Below are positions 35,759 to 47,025 of a stretch of 64,000 nt of DNA, piece after piece. This DNA is from Ostrinia nubilalis (taxonomy: Eukaryota; Arthropoda; Insecta; Lepidoptera; Crambidae): positions 7,504,501 through 7,568,500 of the forward strand of contig NC_087112.1 in NCBI RefSeq assembly GCF_963855985.1. The letters are read 5' to 3'. The notes beneath the pieces were generated by a model. That model worked only from the letters and a program-made list of their open reading frames with translations. It searched no databases and was not told where the DNA came from. Made by a program: the position numbers and the translations under genes. Position 1 is the stretch's first letter, and every line of letters starts with the position of its first letter.

Positions 35759-35908
35759 CTGGTCCGCCTCAGCCGCGGCGAGTCGCACGCGCATGTGACG
35801 CACGGTGTAAGCTGCGCGCACGTCTTCGTGTAACAACGTCACGCGCACACCGCCATACTCTGCTGAACTACCACGACCGCTGCCCGGCCAGTACATGTCG
35901 CATTTACG
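35759..35908 (-). CDS. Ptp99A: Receptor tyrosine phosphatase exon: D1, RKCDMYWP
   Basis: 150 bp, exactly 50 codons, phase 0, residues about 743-792. RKCDMYWP after VERGR is the family signature (KCxxYWP). YGGVRVTLL and YTVRHMRV follow. Acceptor TTTATTCCAG, donor GTATGA. Three more units without acceptor follow downstream. The last one (35303-35454) ends in a different, stronger donor (GTACGT at 35297-35302), which may be the original one. Confidence 0.9.
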
Positions 35909-35975
35909 CTGGAATAAACAATTACGGTCATACATTGATATTAAGCCGTGTGGTGACGGCAGAGTAGAATACATT

Positions 35976-36200
35976 TGTCACCAACCCCTACTCTTCCCGC
36001 GGGTGTCGTAAGAGGCGACTTAGGGACTACACATCAAACAGAGAATGGGCAGCAGCGCTCTCTGAAAAACATCAATTTTAAACTGCGATCTCCAACCCGC
36101 CTGCCAAGCGTGGAGATTATGGCAAAACCCTCCACTATAGTGAAGGAGGCTCATAGTCCAGCAGTGGACTGTAAAGGGCTGTTGATGATGATGATGATTG
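35976..36200 (+). mobile_element. RTE-like 3' end with TGATGA tail
   Basis: Starts ACCCCTACTCTTCCCGCGGG and ends GTCCAGCAGTGGACTG followed by TGATGATGATGATGATT. This is the short-repeat tail typical of RTE-like elements, and a different family from the GGACGTCCTATGGCTGAAATG type seen elsewhere in the window. Confidence 0.6.
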
Positions 36201-36221
36201 ATATTAAGATCATTTCATTTT

Positions 36222-36735
36222 AGTCTCCACTGCAGGAGCATGATCGTCTCTAATGTACCAGAGACAAATGAGGGATTTGGCCTACACTCCTCTGTACACG
36301 TCGCATTTGCACTGCAACAATAACGGTCATACATCATCGTCATCAGGGAGTATAGTGCGTGTTTACATCAAACGTCATCACTAGCGACTGCGTAAAGAAT
36401 TACATTTAAAATTACAATGATAAATGACATTTAAATGTATATTGTACAGCATCCCTAGGACCCTAGAGCATACTTTCAAGAATTAAAATCTTCATAGATT
36501 TTTTTAACGCACTACGTTCAATGCAAACTCGCACTAAGCACACAGGTCGTTTCGTCTCCACTTTAGAAAAACAACCCTCTCTAATATACCAGAGACGAAT
36601 GAAGGATTTGGCCTACATTCCCCAAAACATGTCGCATTTGTGCTGCAACAAACAACATTCTCATCAGATCAATTAGTCTACATTGCAGGAACACGACCCT
36701 CTAATATACCAGAGACAAATGAAAGATTTGAGGTC
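36222..36735 (-). repeat. Decayed acceptor-side repeats upstream of the RKCDMYWP exon
   Basis: Two decayed copies (36298-36340 and 36628-36665) resemble the intron-acceptor-KCD junction at 35898-35940. They share CGCATTT..CTG..AACAA and the CGGTCATACAT intron motif. They are embedded in a repeat whose unit starts GTCTCCACT and contains CCAGAGACAAATGA (36222, 36550, 36677). This is the only array in the gene that includes a 3' splice-site side. Confidence 0.6.
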
Positions 36736-36748
36736 TCGCAATACCATG

Positions 36749-36962
36749 TATAGTCTGGTCCGGGAGCACGTAGAATTTTGTCCAATGACCCCAAGCTACC
36801 CATCCTTATCGCTCGCGCGTAATTATGTTGCTGTCACGCTCGCACACTCACTGCGGGCGCCCGTCCCACAGTCGCGACAGCAATATAATTACGCGCGAGC
36901 GATAAGGATGGGTAGCTTAGGGTCATTGGACAAAATTCTACGTGCTCCCGGACCAGACTATA
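36749..36962. mobile_element. MITE, TATAGTCTGGTCC family, copy 1
   Basis: Almost fully palindromic 214 bp. Left half TATAGTCTGGTCCGGGAGCA is matched by its complement at the right end, with a short centre around CGCACACTCACTGCGGGCG. A related copy lies at 46811-47025. Confidence 0.8.
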
Positions 36963-37036
36963 GTATTACTCTAAGAGGTCTTGAGTGAATATCACAAACT
37001 CTGACGTCACAGAAGTGCCCCCTTTGGGTAACCTTA

Positions 37037-37267
<231 letters not shown>

Positions 37268-37729
37268 CTAATAAATTGAAAAGCGGGACAATATGATTTG
37301 AGCATGAATTCGCGGATAGTGAATATTTGTGCGATTTAGGATGCGAATGGCAATTTCCATAACTTCAAAATTCACTAAATCAGTGCTATGAACAAGCATC
37401 AAATGAGATTGAAGAGAACAAAACTTAAAAATATATTCGCCTCCTAAATTTTTGTTTAGGGTATTCCTGCTCCTTGAACGATTATACAAATACTAGCGTA
37501 AATAAAATAGCACAGTAGTTTGCTAAAAAAACCTACTACCAAACTAGACTTATATACAAAAATCGACTCTTTAGGATAAAAACGTTTGAGGAATGTAATC
37601 TAACGTTAGAGTAAATAATAAAGTAGTAAGGAAGGTTACAAACGAAGATCGTTTTTGTACAACGAACAAATGAAGATCATTTTTGTACAACGATATACGA
37701 TAAATGATATACACATCTTCCAAACTCAC

Positions 37730-37902
37730 CGATATCGACATAAACGTCGTCCAGCTCGCAATCGTCATCACTATGATCGCTGTCCGAGTCCTCATTCTGC
37801 TCGTCAGACTCCACGATGCCCGAGAACTCGATGTTCAGGAACGCCGACTCGATGCCTTCCGCTAGGTTGGGCGGAGGCTTCACTGGCTTTGTTGAGGGTT
37901 GC
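37730..37902 (-). CDS. Ptp99A: Receptor tyrosine phosphatase exon: acidic insertion within D1
   Basis: 173 bp, phase 2 to 1, residues about 630-688. Content: QPSTKPVKPPPNLAEGIE, then SAFLNIEFSGIVESDEQ and an Asp/Ser-rich run (DSDSDHSDDDCELDD). It falls between the NANFIDG and YIATQGP motifs of D1, where PTP domains normally have a short loop, so it should form a disordered acidic surface insert. Splice sites (acceptor AACCCCAG, donor GTGAGT) and phase fit both neighbours. I cannot tell whether it is constitutive. Confidence 0.78.
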
Positions 37903-37957
37903 CTGGGGTTTGAGAAAAATTGAATTAATGTATGAATTAAGTTTAGTATTTGTTCGT

Positions 37958-38040
37958 ATCAGCCAAATGACGTTCACCGCTGGACATAGGGTACCAAGGA
38001 TTTCCACAACGATCTTGCGCTGCCTGCATCTAGGTGCTTG
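37958..38040 (-). mobile_element. RTE-type LINE 3' scrap, decayed
   Basis: Reverse copy with AGCCAAATGACGTTCACCGC and GATTTCCACAACGATC. Intronic, between exon 37730-37902 and the array at 38240. Confidence 0.5.
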
Positions 38041-38239
38041 CCGCAACTTACCTGAAATAGCGGCTAATAAAGATCAAAGTTATTGATTCCAGTCAGAGTT
38101 GTCTCGGAGCCTTTTTTTGTCTTGAAGTCCGGATTTTGAACTTGCTCTGCCTGTTTAAAGTTCACAACGCATGTGCGTACAATGTATACTGCTCAATCAG
38201 CGGCTGCAATGACAGCCTTGTTCCCTCGCCATAAGGTTC

Positions 38240-41206
38240 TAACTCCTCGCTCACCTCTGCAGGCGGCGTAGGCACTGCAGGCAGCGAGTAGCATGGGTGC
38301 GTTCAGCGCTGCAGTTGTAAGATGCTCGCTCTTCTGTTCCAATAACATCCTGAGCTTTATCCCCTTGACTTAAGGTACTCCAGCCGGCGGCGGATGATGA
38401 ATCACAGGCGCGTGATCTGTGCTCATCTATTGCAATATGAGCCTTATCCCTTCACTATAAAGTCCCAACTCCTACTCACCTCTGCGGGCGGCGCAGGCGC
38501 TCTAAACGGCGCCGGATGCGTCGCAGCGCCGGCGCGTGCAGCGCGGGCAGCATGCCATCAATGAAGTGACTCACGCTGAGCCATGTTCCTTCGCCATAAG
38601 GTCGCAACTCCTGCTCACCTCTGTGTGCGACGCTGGCAGGTTGGTTGCAGCGTTGCAGTGGTACTCCATAACTCGTTCTCGAGCCTTATTCCCTCACCGT
38701 AAGGTCGGAACTCTTTGTTCACTTCTGCGGACGGGCACGGGTGCGTGCAGCGCTGCAGTTGTAAGATGCTCGCTCTTCTGTTGCAATAACATCCTGAGCT
38801 TTATCCCCTTGACATAAGGTACTCCAGCCGGCAACGGATGAAGCACAGTACAGGCGCGTGATCTGTACTCATCTATTGCAATAAGAAACCTTATCCCCTC
38901 GCCATAAGGTCGCAACTCCCGCTCACCTCTGCGGGCGGCGCAGACGCGTTTGCTGTACTCATGCTGCTGCAATAAGAGCCTTATCCCCATGACTTAAAGT
39001 CCCAACTTCCACTCACCTCTGCTGGCGGCGCAGGCGCTCCAGACGGCATCAGATGAAGCACAACGCAGGCGCATACAATGTACTCTTCTTGCTCGCTCTC
39101 CTGCTGCAATAAGAACCTTATTCCCTCGCCATAAGGCCCCAACTCACCTTTGCGGGCGGCGCAGGCGCTCTAAACGGCGTCGGATGCGTCGCAGCGCGGG
39201 CGCGTGCAGCGCGGGCAGCATGCTGTCGATGAAGTGACTCACACTGAGCCTTGTTCCCTTCATTTAAGATCACATCTCACACTCACCTCTGCGGGCGGCG
39301 CAGGCGCGTTCGCTGTACTCATGCTGCTGCAATAAGAGCCTTATCCCCATGACTTAAGGTCCCAACTTCCGCTCACCTCTGCTGGCGGCGCAGGCGCTCC
39401 AGGCGGCGTCAGATGAAGCACAACGCAGGCGCATACAATGTACTCTCCTGCTGCAATAAGAACCTTATTCCCTCGCCAAAAGGCCCCAACTCACCTCTGC
39501 GGGCGGCGCAGGCGCTCTAAACGGCGTCGGATGCGTCGCAGCGCGGGCGCGTGCAGCGCGGGCAGCATGCCGTCGATGACAGTGCCTTATTCCTTTGAAC
39601 TTAAGGTCCCAACTCGCAATAAGACGCATGCGCTGTACTCATGCTGCTGCAATAAGAGCCTTATCCCCTTGACTTAAAGTCCTAGCTCCTACTCACCTTT
39701 GCGGTCGATGAAGTGACAGTGACTCACACTGAGCCTTATTCCCCCGCCATAAGGTCGCAACTCCCGCTCACCTCTGCGGGCGGCGCAGACGCGTTCGCTG
39801 TACTCATGCTGCTGCAATAAGAGCCTTATCCCCTCGCCATAAGGCCCCAACTACCGTTCATCTTTATGGGCGGCGCAGACGCTCCAGGAGCGTGTAGCAC
39901 GGATGTATGTAGCGCTGCAGTTGTAAGATGCTCGCTCTAATATTGCAATAGCAGCCCTATTCCCTCGCTATAAGGCCCCAACTCACCTCTGCGGGCGGCG
40001 CAGGCGCTCTAAACGGCGTCGGATGCGTCGCAGCGCCGGCGCGTGCAGCGCGGGCAGCATGCCGTCGATGAAGTGACTCACACTGAGCCTTATTCCCTCG
40101 CCATAAGGCCCCAACTCCCGCTTACCTCTGCGGGCGGAGCAGGCGCGTTCGCTGTACTCATGCTGCTGCAATAAGAGACTTATCCCCTTGACTTAAGGTC
40201 ACATCTCTCGTTAACCTCTGCGGGCGGCGCAGACGCTCCATGCGGCGGCGGATGCGGTGCAGCGCAGGCGCGGACAGTCTATTCTTAATGCTCACTTTCT
40301 GGCTGCAATGACGTCCTTATTCCTTCACTATAAAGTCCTAACTCCCGCTCACCTCTGCGGGCGGGGCAGACGCGTTCGCTGTACTCATGCTGCTGCAATA
40401 AGAGACTTATCCCCTTGACTTAAGGTCACATCTCTCGTTAACCTCTGCGGGCGGCGCAGACGCTCCATGCGGCGGCGGATGCGGTGCAGCGCAGGCGCGG
40501 ACAGTCTATTCTTAATGCTCACTTTCTGGCTGCAATGACGTCCTTATTCCTTCACTATAAAGTCCTAACTCCCGCTCACCTCTGCGGGCGGCGCAGACGC
40601 GTTCGCTGTACTCATGCTGCTGCAATAAGAGCCTTATGCCCTTGACTTAAAGTCGCAACTCCCTCTCACCTCTGCGGGCGTCGCAGGCGCACCAAACGGC
40701 GTCGGATGCGGCGCAGCGCCGGCGCGTGCAGCGCGGGCAGCATGCCGTCGATGAAGTTGGCGTTGACGTAGTCGCAGGCGGCGCAGCGCAAGCGCGTGTA
40801 GCGCTGCAGTTGTAAGATGCTCGCTCTAATATTGCAATAGCAGCCCTATTCCCCCGCTATAGGGTCGCAACTCCCGCTCACCTCTGCGGGCGGCGCAGAC
40901 GCCTTTGCGTGCAGCGCGGGCAGCATGCCGTCGATGAAGTGACTCACACTGAGCCTTATTCCCCCGCTATAGGGTCGCAACTCCCGCTCACTCTGCGGGC
41001 GGAGCAGACGCGTTCGCTGTACTCATGCTGCTGCAATAAGAGCCTTATCCCCTTCACTATAAAGTCCCAACTCCCGCTTCACCTCTGCGGGCGGCGCAGG
41101 CGCTCCAGGCGGCGTCAGATGAAGCACAACGCAGGCGCATACAATGTACTCTCCTGCTGCAATAAGAACCTTATTCCCTCGCCATAAGGTCGCAACTCCT
41201 ACTCAC
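38240..41206 (-). repeat. Array of about 24 donor-bearing partial exon copies
   Basis: About 3 kb of degenerate tandem units, each with the end of exon 41207-41393 (minus-strand CGCCTGCGCCGCCCGCAGAG) running into a GTGAGC-type donor. I count about 24 such junctions from 38252 to 41205. Unit length varies (about 90-230 bp). Longer units reach back to the codons for FIDGML; shorter ones keep only the last 20-40 bp. The intron part is also repeated (GGGACCTTAAGTC and TGCAGCAGCATGAGTACAGC variants). Units at about 40210-40350 and 40440-40580 are recent duplicates of one another. Some donors have decayed. Confidence 0.88.
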
Positions 41207-41393
41207 CTCTGCGGGCGGCGCAGGCGCTCCAAACGGCGTCGGATGCGGCGCAGCGCCGGCGCGTGCAGCGCGGGCAGCATGCCGTCAATGAAGTTGGCGT
41301 TGACGTAGTCGCAGGCGGCGCCGCGGCCGGCGCCCACGCAGCCGGCGGCACCGCAGCGACCGCCAGCCGAGACGCAAACGCGGGAGTGGTCAT
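41207..41393 (-). CDS. Ptp99A: Receptor tyrosine phosphatase exon: D1, YVNANFIDG
   Basis: 187 bp, phase 1 to 2, residues about 568-630. YDHSRV and DYVNANFIDG are standard PTP motifs. Between them is a Gly/Ala/Cys-rich loop. After FIDG, where families normally run within 5-10 residues into YIATQGP, this exon instead encodes a basic helix-like stretch (RRIRRRLERLRRPQ). That is the first part of an insertion of about 100 residues. GC is very high. Acceptor CTCCTTACAG, donor GTGAGT. The 3' part of this exon seeds the largest array in the gene. Confidence 0.88.
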
Positions 41394-42543
41394 CTGTAAG
41401 GAGAAAGGTGTTATAGTGGTGTACGGGCGGGAGGCAGTGGTTGTAAGGCACCGCTCCCGTGCCCGGGATATGATGTCAGGAAGGGAACTAACTCCCTAGT
41501 GAGCCTAGAGTCCCTATTCCCTAAGACACTAAGTCCCTAGAGCCCTAGCCCTGCCTAACAATAGATACTTAGACATAATAAGGGTTTGATAGGAAGGAAG
41601 CTGCTCCCAGGTCACCCAGGGCAGCAGCGTTAGGACGGCAGGTAGGCGGCGGGGACCCGCTGCCAGCCCGGCAGACTCACCGGACTGATCATAGCGACGG
41701 CTAAGGGTGTCTTGGCCGCAGCGGGGGGAAATGAGACACAACGACGGACGGTTGATATCTGTTTATTGTTGTAATGCTATTGCTATTTATACATAAGTTA
41801 TTTACTGTACACAATGAAAGGTATATGCTAGTGTGCCGTCGGTGTAGAGTGCCGACGGTGCACGCTGAGGGTTCATGGGTCGCCCGGCGGTCGATGCTGA
41901 CGGTGCAGCAGGATGTACGATCGTGCTCGTACAAGTGGTGTTATATGCACGAGCCGTGGGCGATTTTCCAGGTTAAGACAATGAGGGTTTTCGCGAATGA
42001 AAAATCCGCCAGATGGCAATACGTAGACGCGAGGTCCAAATGCTGCATGATTGGTTATTTTTGACATGACATTGACAGATATGTCAAAATCCACCAATCA
42101 CGCAGCAGTCACACCCCACATCCACGTCCCGCCATCTAGCGGATCTTTCATTCGCGAAAACCCTCATTGATCATACTCGGGTATCATTATTTAATTTTTT
42201 GCATTTTATGTTGCGTCTCCTAGTCGAAAACTAAGCAAGACTTTTTAATACGTAGACCTATAATAAGTATAACTGAAGGTGTAGCGCTCAATGGAGTAGT
42301 TTCCTGATGTTAAAAACAAGATTTATAGAAAAAAAATTGGAAACTTGTCCATTCAGTCAGTGACAGGGATATGGGTGCGGCACAGGAGGGGCGACATTAA
42401 CATATGACGAAACAGAGCAAATAAATCTGAAGATCTGAAGTCTCGCTCATGTTTGACGTTACAAAAACACCCTCCCGTGCCGCTCTCATACCTCAGGCGC
42501 TGACTGAGTTCAACTCTAGATCTGTAGCTAAATGAATACTCAC
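41394..42543. other. D1 intron with a MITE and an unclassified GC-richer block
   Basis: The MITE at 41980 is listed separately. 41820-41970 holds repeated GTGCCGACGGTG-type motifs that may belong to an unrecognised repeat. Confidence 0.4.
41980..42168. mobile_element. MITE, AATGAGGGTTTTCGCG family, copy 1
   Basis: 189 bp, ends AATGAGGGTTTTCGCG and complement CGCGAAAACCCTCATT, containing GGCAATACGTAGACGCGAGG. The right arm is diverged. Intronic. Confidence 0.8.
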
Positions 42544-42653
42544 AAGCAGTAATATTCAAATATCTATTTTTCAGTCTGTTCTCGGGACGGTGGCTGTGGT
42601 GGCTCGTGTGCCCCAGTGCAGCCGATCTCGCCACTACGATCTCGTACTCCTTG
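42544..42653 (-). CDS. Ptp99A: Receptor tyrosine phosphatase exon: D1 start
   Basis: 110 bp, phase 2 to 1, residues about 531-567. It contains SKEYEIV and then ENRLKNRYLNITAY, the conserved PTP motif (N-x-x-KNRY) that shapes the phosphotyrosine-recognition loop. Acceptor TTGTTCACAG, donor GTGAGT. Confidence 0.92.
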
Positions 42654-42825
42654 CTGTGAACAAATAATAATTATCATTTTTAATACTTATAGCATGATGA
42701 TGAAAGATAGATGGCAGTTTGAATCATACTGGAGCTTCAATGGACAGTGGCCAATTTATTTTTCGCAAAAGCTACCAAGGGTGACGTGAGATACGTATGG
42801 TAGCTCACGTCTTACGCCTACTACA

Positions 42826-42893
42826 AATGATTTCCACAATGGCCGGTTGGTAGCGTCCTACATCCAGCGCTTTCCTGCTACCTTTATGAGGTC
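42826..42893 (-). mobile_element. RTE-type LINE 3' scrap
   Basis: Reverse copy: GATTTCCACAATGGCCGGTT, then CTACCTTTATGAGGTCGTCG. Intronic, between exon 42544-42653 and the array below 46584. Confidence 0.6.
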
Positions 42894-43418
42894 GTCGGTG
42901 CTAATTTGTCGCTGCTGGAACCGCGGCTGCTCTAATGGGCAGCCTCGACCCCTACTCTAATGGGCGTGTCGCTGCTTTGTGGCCTGTATCCAGGGCCTTC
43001 ATGTCGACAGGGTCGTCGGTGCTAATTTGTAGGTGGACGTCGCTGCTGAAACCGCGGCGGCTCTAATGGGCGCGTCGTTGCTTTGTGGGGAGGGGGGGGC
43101 ACGCTTATTTACGTCTGCCTGCCTGAAGCCGATGTCTCCGTCAGCAAGGGAAGTCCTAAGAAGGCCTCGCAAGCGCCTTGAGCGTATTGTGTACAGGAGC
43201 GAGTGTTCTTTATGTCTGCCTACCTGAAGCCAATGTCTCAGCCGCGACGAAAGCCTCGCAACGTGTCGTGCCTCAGGTTGAGGCAGCGTCTCCATTTGAG
43301 CAGCCGCGAGGCTGCTTCTAATGGAGATCCAGCTTAATAACGTGCTTGGGTAAGTGTGCAGCGGGCACGGGTAAGTCTGCAGCAGGCACTGGGGGGAGGG
43401 GGGAGGGGGCATGCTTAG

Positions 43419-44650
43419 TAGTGTCCGACCGAATATGGATTTTCGGCCGAAAACGGAAACGAAAACGAAGCTTCGGCTGCAGTCTAATTTTCGGCCGAAA
43501 ACGAAAACGAAAACGAAAATGACCTTCAACTCTCAAATTTCAATCTGAAATTATGTAAAAACTTTGAAAACCGTTAATGTTTTGACCAAAAACATAATGA
43601 CGTTTGACAGTTGATTTTGATAAGGATTGATTAAAGAAAACCGGCATTAAAACACAAAAAATTTAATCATGAATAAATAAATATAGGGAAGTAGGGAAGT
43701 AAGTAAGTATATTGAAATATTGGGAAGTGAAGAAGAAATAAAGGGTGTCCAGTGGGAATTTTTGACTACAAATAAATTAATGATTTTTTTATTATTTATT
43801 ACAAATGCAAACTGGAGTTTAACAATGCGAATTTAATTTTTTATAGGCAATGTCTTAGATGATGCCCGTTTTATTTATAGGCACTCTCACAGCCGGGCCC
43901 TTATATTCACAACTATGCGAGAGCAAATCGCGCTAATAATTTTCCTGCAACTTCACGGCGGATATTTTCTTACAGAACCTGAATTATTTAAGGATTGTTT
44001 GCTGTAAACTATTGACTTGAGATATCCCCACAAGAAGAACTCGCATGCATGGTGTGAGATCTGGTGACCGAGGCGGCTAGGGTATGTCCCTGTACTTGCT
44101 GATCATTTATTTGAAAAAAAAATAGTCCTCAGTGTCTCCATCGAGGTAATCTTCGTGTGTGGTGAGACACCTTCTTGCTGAAATAGAGTTACGTAGTTGA
44201 CCGGGATGCAGTTGCAGTTGTGGTATCAGACATTCATCGATCATTCGATAATACATTTCAAATACTTATTGCTCAACTGCGAACGCTCTGTAGGCTCCCG
44301 ACCAGTGACTCATGGCGTATTTCAAATCCGCATTAGACTCTATTTTGAAACAATTAAACTTAATGAAAACTCTTTGGTTTTATTTGTTTTCAATTTTGAA
44401 CTTGGAAAATTCTCGCTGGACACCCTTTACAACGTAAGCGTCCGTTCAAGTCTGATTGGAACCATGAGTGCACCAGATTCATTCCCGAAGATATCGGAAC
44501 GATAAACGTCACCATCTTATTCACGTATTTCTGATATTCGGTTTGGCCGAAGCTTCGGCTTGTTTTTGGCCGAAAACGAAAATATGGCCGAATGTCTATT
44601 TTTTGGCCGAAAATGGCCGAAAACGAAAACGAATATTCGGTCGGTCACTA
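43419..44650. mobile_element. hAT-like DNA transposon (non-autonomous)
   Basis: Terminal inverted repeats begin TAGTGTCCGACCGAATAT and end with the near-complement ATATTCGGTCGGTCACTA. They are flanked by an 8-bp duplication ATGCTTAG (43411-43418 and 44651-44658), the hAT signature. Both subterminal regions are packed with TTTTCGGCCGAAAACG-type motifs. No transposase frame remains. It sits inside a unit of the exon-copy array. Confidence 0.82.
43741..44427. mobile_element. Nested TA-flanked inverted-repeat element
   Basis: Ends AAGGGTGTCCAGTGGGAATT and its near-complement AATTCTCGCTGGACACCCTT, flanked by TA on both sides, as for Tc1/mariner-type insertions. It lies wholly inside the hAT-like element, so it inserted later. 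No intact transposase. Confidence 0.7.
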
Positions 44651-46583
44651 ATGCTTAGTTATGTCTACCTTCCTGAAGCCAATGTCAGCAGCCTCGACCC
44701 CTACTCTAATGGGCGTGTCGCTGGTTTGTATGTACCTAAATCCGGCATGGGGGGGGGGGGGCACGGTTATTGAACCCACCTGAAGCCGATGTCTCCGTCA
44801 GCGTGCAGCGCGGCGACGCGCGCGGGGAAGCGGGCGGCGGGCACGGCGGGGAGCTGCGCGCCGGCCATGCGCGGGGGCCGCGCCGCCGAGCACGCGCTGC
44901 CGTTGGCGGTGCCACGGGGCAACACAGGGAGCCTTCGGGCTTACAGTCACGTGATGCTGTTCTTTGTTGCTGATGTATTTTAGTAGATACGTGCAAGTCA
45001 CGGGTCATGAACCTCAGAAGTTCTACGCGGCTCGTGCGTCTCTAATGGGCGCTTCGCCGCTTTGTAAGTGTGTACCTAAATCCGGTGTCTCCATCAGAAT
45101 GCAACGCGGCGACATGCCCGGGGAAATCGGCACCCGTTAGTTGTACCCCCCATTTCAAAAGACAGAAAGCCTTTAGGCTTATAGTCACGTGACAAGCCTA
45201 TGTATCATTGTTAATAAAGCCGCGTAAAGGCAGCCTCGGGCCGAGCGGCTGCCTCGTCCCGAGCGACAAAATATGGTTCGGTAAGAGGCGACAAAAACCT
45301 CACAACGTGTCGTGCCTTAGGTTGAGGCAGCGTCAACCTAAGGCAGGATCTCCATTAGAAGCAGCCGTGAGGCTGCTTCTAATGGAGATCCAGCTTAACG
45401 TGCTTGGGTAAGTCTGCAGCGGGCACGGGTAAGTCTGCAGCCTGCACTGGGGGGAGGAGTAGGGGGCATGCTTAGTTATATCTACCTACCTGAAGCCGAT
45501 GTCAGCAGTCTCGACCCGCGGCTGCTCTAACGGGCGCGTCGCTGCTTTGTAAGTATCTACGTGAATCCTGGAATGGGGGGGGGCAAGGTTATTATTGTCT
45601 ACCCACCTGAATCCAATGTCCCCGTCAGCGTGCAGCGCGGCGACGCGCGCGGGGAAGCGGGCGGCGGGCACGGCGGGGAGCTGCGCGCCGGCCATGCGCG
45701 GGGGCCGCGCCGCCGAGCACGCGCTGCCGTTGGCGGTGCCACGGGGCAACACAGGAGCCTTCAGGCTTATAGCCACGTGAGATGCCTATCATTGTTACGT
45801 GCGTGTAAAGACGCGTATCTACTAAAGACAGCTGCGACTACTCAAATGGAGACTAGGAGAGCTATCGGACCGAGCAACATTTTGTGGCTCGGGACGAGAC
45901 AGGCTAAGTCGCCGAGCTGTCGCTATTGCAAGTCGCCTAGTGTCACCTACACTAATGGGGATTCAGCTAAATGGACGCGTTTCTGCTTTGTTAGTGTGTA
46001 CCTGAATCCGGTGTCTCCATCAGCATGCAACGCGGCGACGTGCGCGAGGAAATCGGCAGTCGCACGCGCTGCCGTTAGTTGTACCCCCGATTCAAAAGAC
46101 AGGAAGCCTTCAGGTTTATAGTCACGTGATAAGTCGTGTAAAGGCAGCCTCGGGCCGAGCGGCTGCCTCGTTCCGAGCGACAAAATATGGTTTGGTCCGA
46201 GGCGACCAAAGCCTCGCAACGTGTCGTGCCTCAGGTTGAAGCAGCGTCTCCATTTGAGCAGCCGCGAGGCTGCTTCTAATGGAGATCCAGCTTAACGTGC
46301 TTGGGTAAGTCTGCAGCGGGCACGGGTAAGTCTGCAGCAGGCATTGGGGGGAGGGGGGAGGGGGCATGCTTAGTTATGTCTACCTACCTGAAGCCAATGT
46401 CAGCAGCCTCGACCCGCGGCTGCTCTAATGATCACGTCGCTGCTTTGTGGGGGGGGGGCACGCTTATTAATGTCCACCTACATGAAGCCAATGCTGTCAG
46501 CAGCCTCGCTCGACCTGCGGCTGCTCTAATGGGCGCGTCGGTGCTTTGTGGGGGGGGGGGGGGGGCACGGCTATTGAACCCAC

Positions 46584-46755
46584 CTGAAGCCAATGTCTCC
46601 GTCAGCGTGCAGCGCGGCGACGCGCGCGGGGAAGCGGGCGGCGGGCACGGCGGGGAGCTGCGCGCCGGCCATGCGCGGGGGCCGCGCCGCCGAGCACGCG
46701 CTGCCGTTGGTGGTGCCACCGGAGGCGCACGAGCGGAGCGGGGAGCAGTTCACCA
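46584..46755 (-). CDS. Ptp99A: Receptor tyrosine phosphatase exon: juxtamembrane to D1 N-terminal helix
   Basis: 172 bp, phase 1 to 2, residues about 474-530. A GC-rich Ala/Pro/Ser/Arg segment is followed by FPARVAALHADGDIGF. This aligns with the conserved lead-in to receptor PTP D1 domains, where a Phe-x-x-(His/Tyr)-Val helix precedes GFSxEYE. The Ser of that motif is split over the intron. Acceptor TTCCCCCAG, donor GTGGGT. A large array of partial copies lies downstream. Confidence 0.83.
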
Positions 46756-46810
46756 CTGGGGGAAAATAATAATAATAAATAAATATCCTTAGACATTTTA
46801 CACTGCGCTT

Positions 46811-47025
46811 CTAAAGCCTGGTCCGTGAGCACGTAGAATCCCGTCCAATGACCCCAAGATGCCCATCCTTGTCGCTCGCACGTAATTATGTTGCTGTCGC
46901 GTTCGCACACTCACTGCGGGCGCGCGTCGCACAGTCGCGACAGCAATATAATTACGCGCGAACGATAAGGATGGGTAGCTTGGGGTCATTGGACGGGATT
47001 CTACGTGCTCACGGACCAGGCTTTA
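46811..47025. mobile_element. MITE, TATAGTCTGGTCC family, copy 2
   Basis: 215 bp, ends CTAAAGCCTGGTCCGTGAGC and complement. Same internal palindrome as 36749-36962 (CCAATGACCCCAAG, ATTACGCGCG). It directly abuts a SINE at 47026. Confidence 0.8.

Larger units (their letters stand above)
43100..46583 (-). repeat. Array of partial copies of the D1 lead-in exon
   Basis: About nine units derive from exon 46584-46755. Two are long and nearly perfect over the 3' two-thirds of the exon (44774-44930 and 45608-45760). Others keep only the last 20-130 bp plus a donor (near 46390, 46490, 46003, 45490, 45065, 44670, 43215, 43120). The 5' part of the copies differs from the true exon. Copies are separated by G-rich tracts (up to about 14 G) and by repeated inverted motifs around GCAGCCGCGAGGCTGC. 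One unit is split by the element at 43419-44650. Confidence 0.8.

Noticed and set aside
35257..35967. Four overlapping 80-codon frames, apparently a gene family
   Set aside because: Antisense shadows of the four-unit RKCDMYWP exon array.
45561..46121. A 186-codon plus-strand gene
   Set aside because: GC-rich antisense of a copied exon in the array below 46584; composition and overlap explain it.
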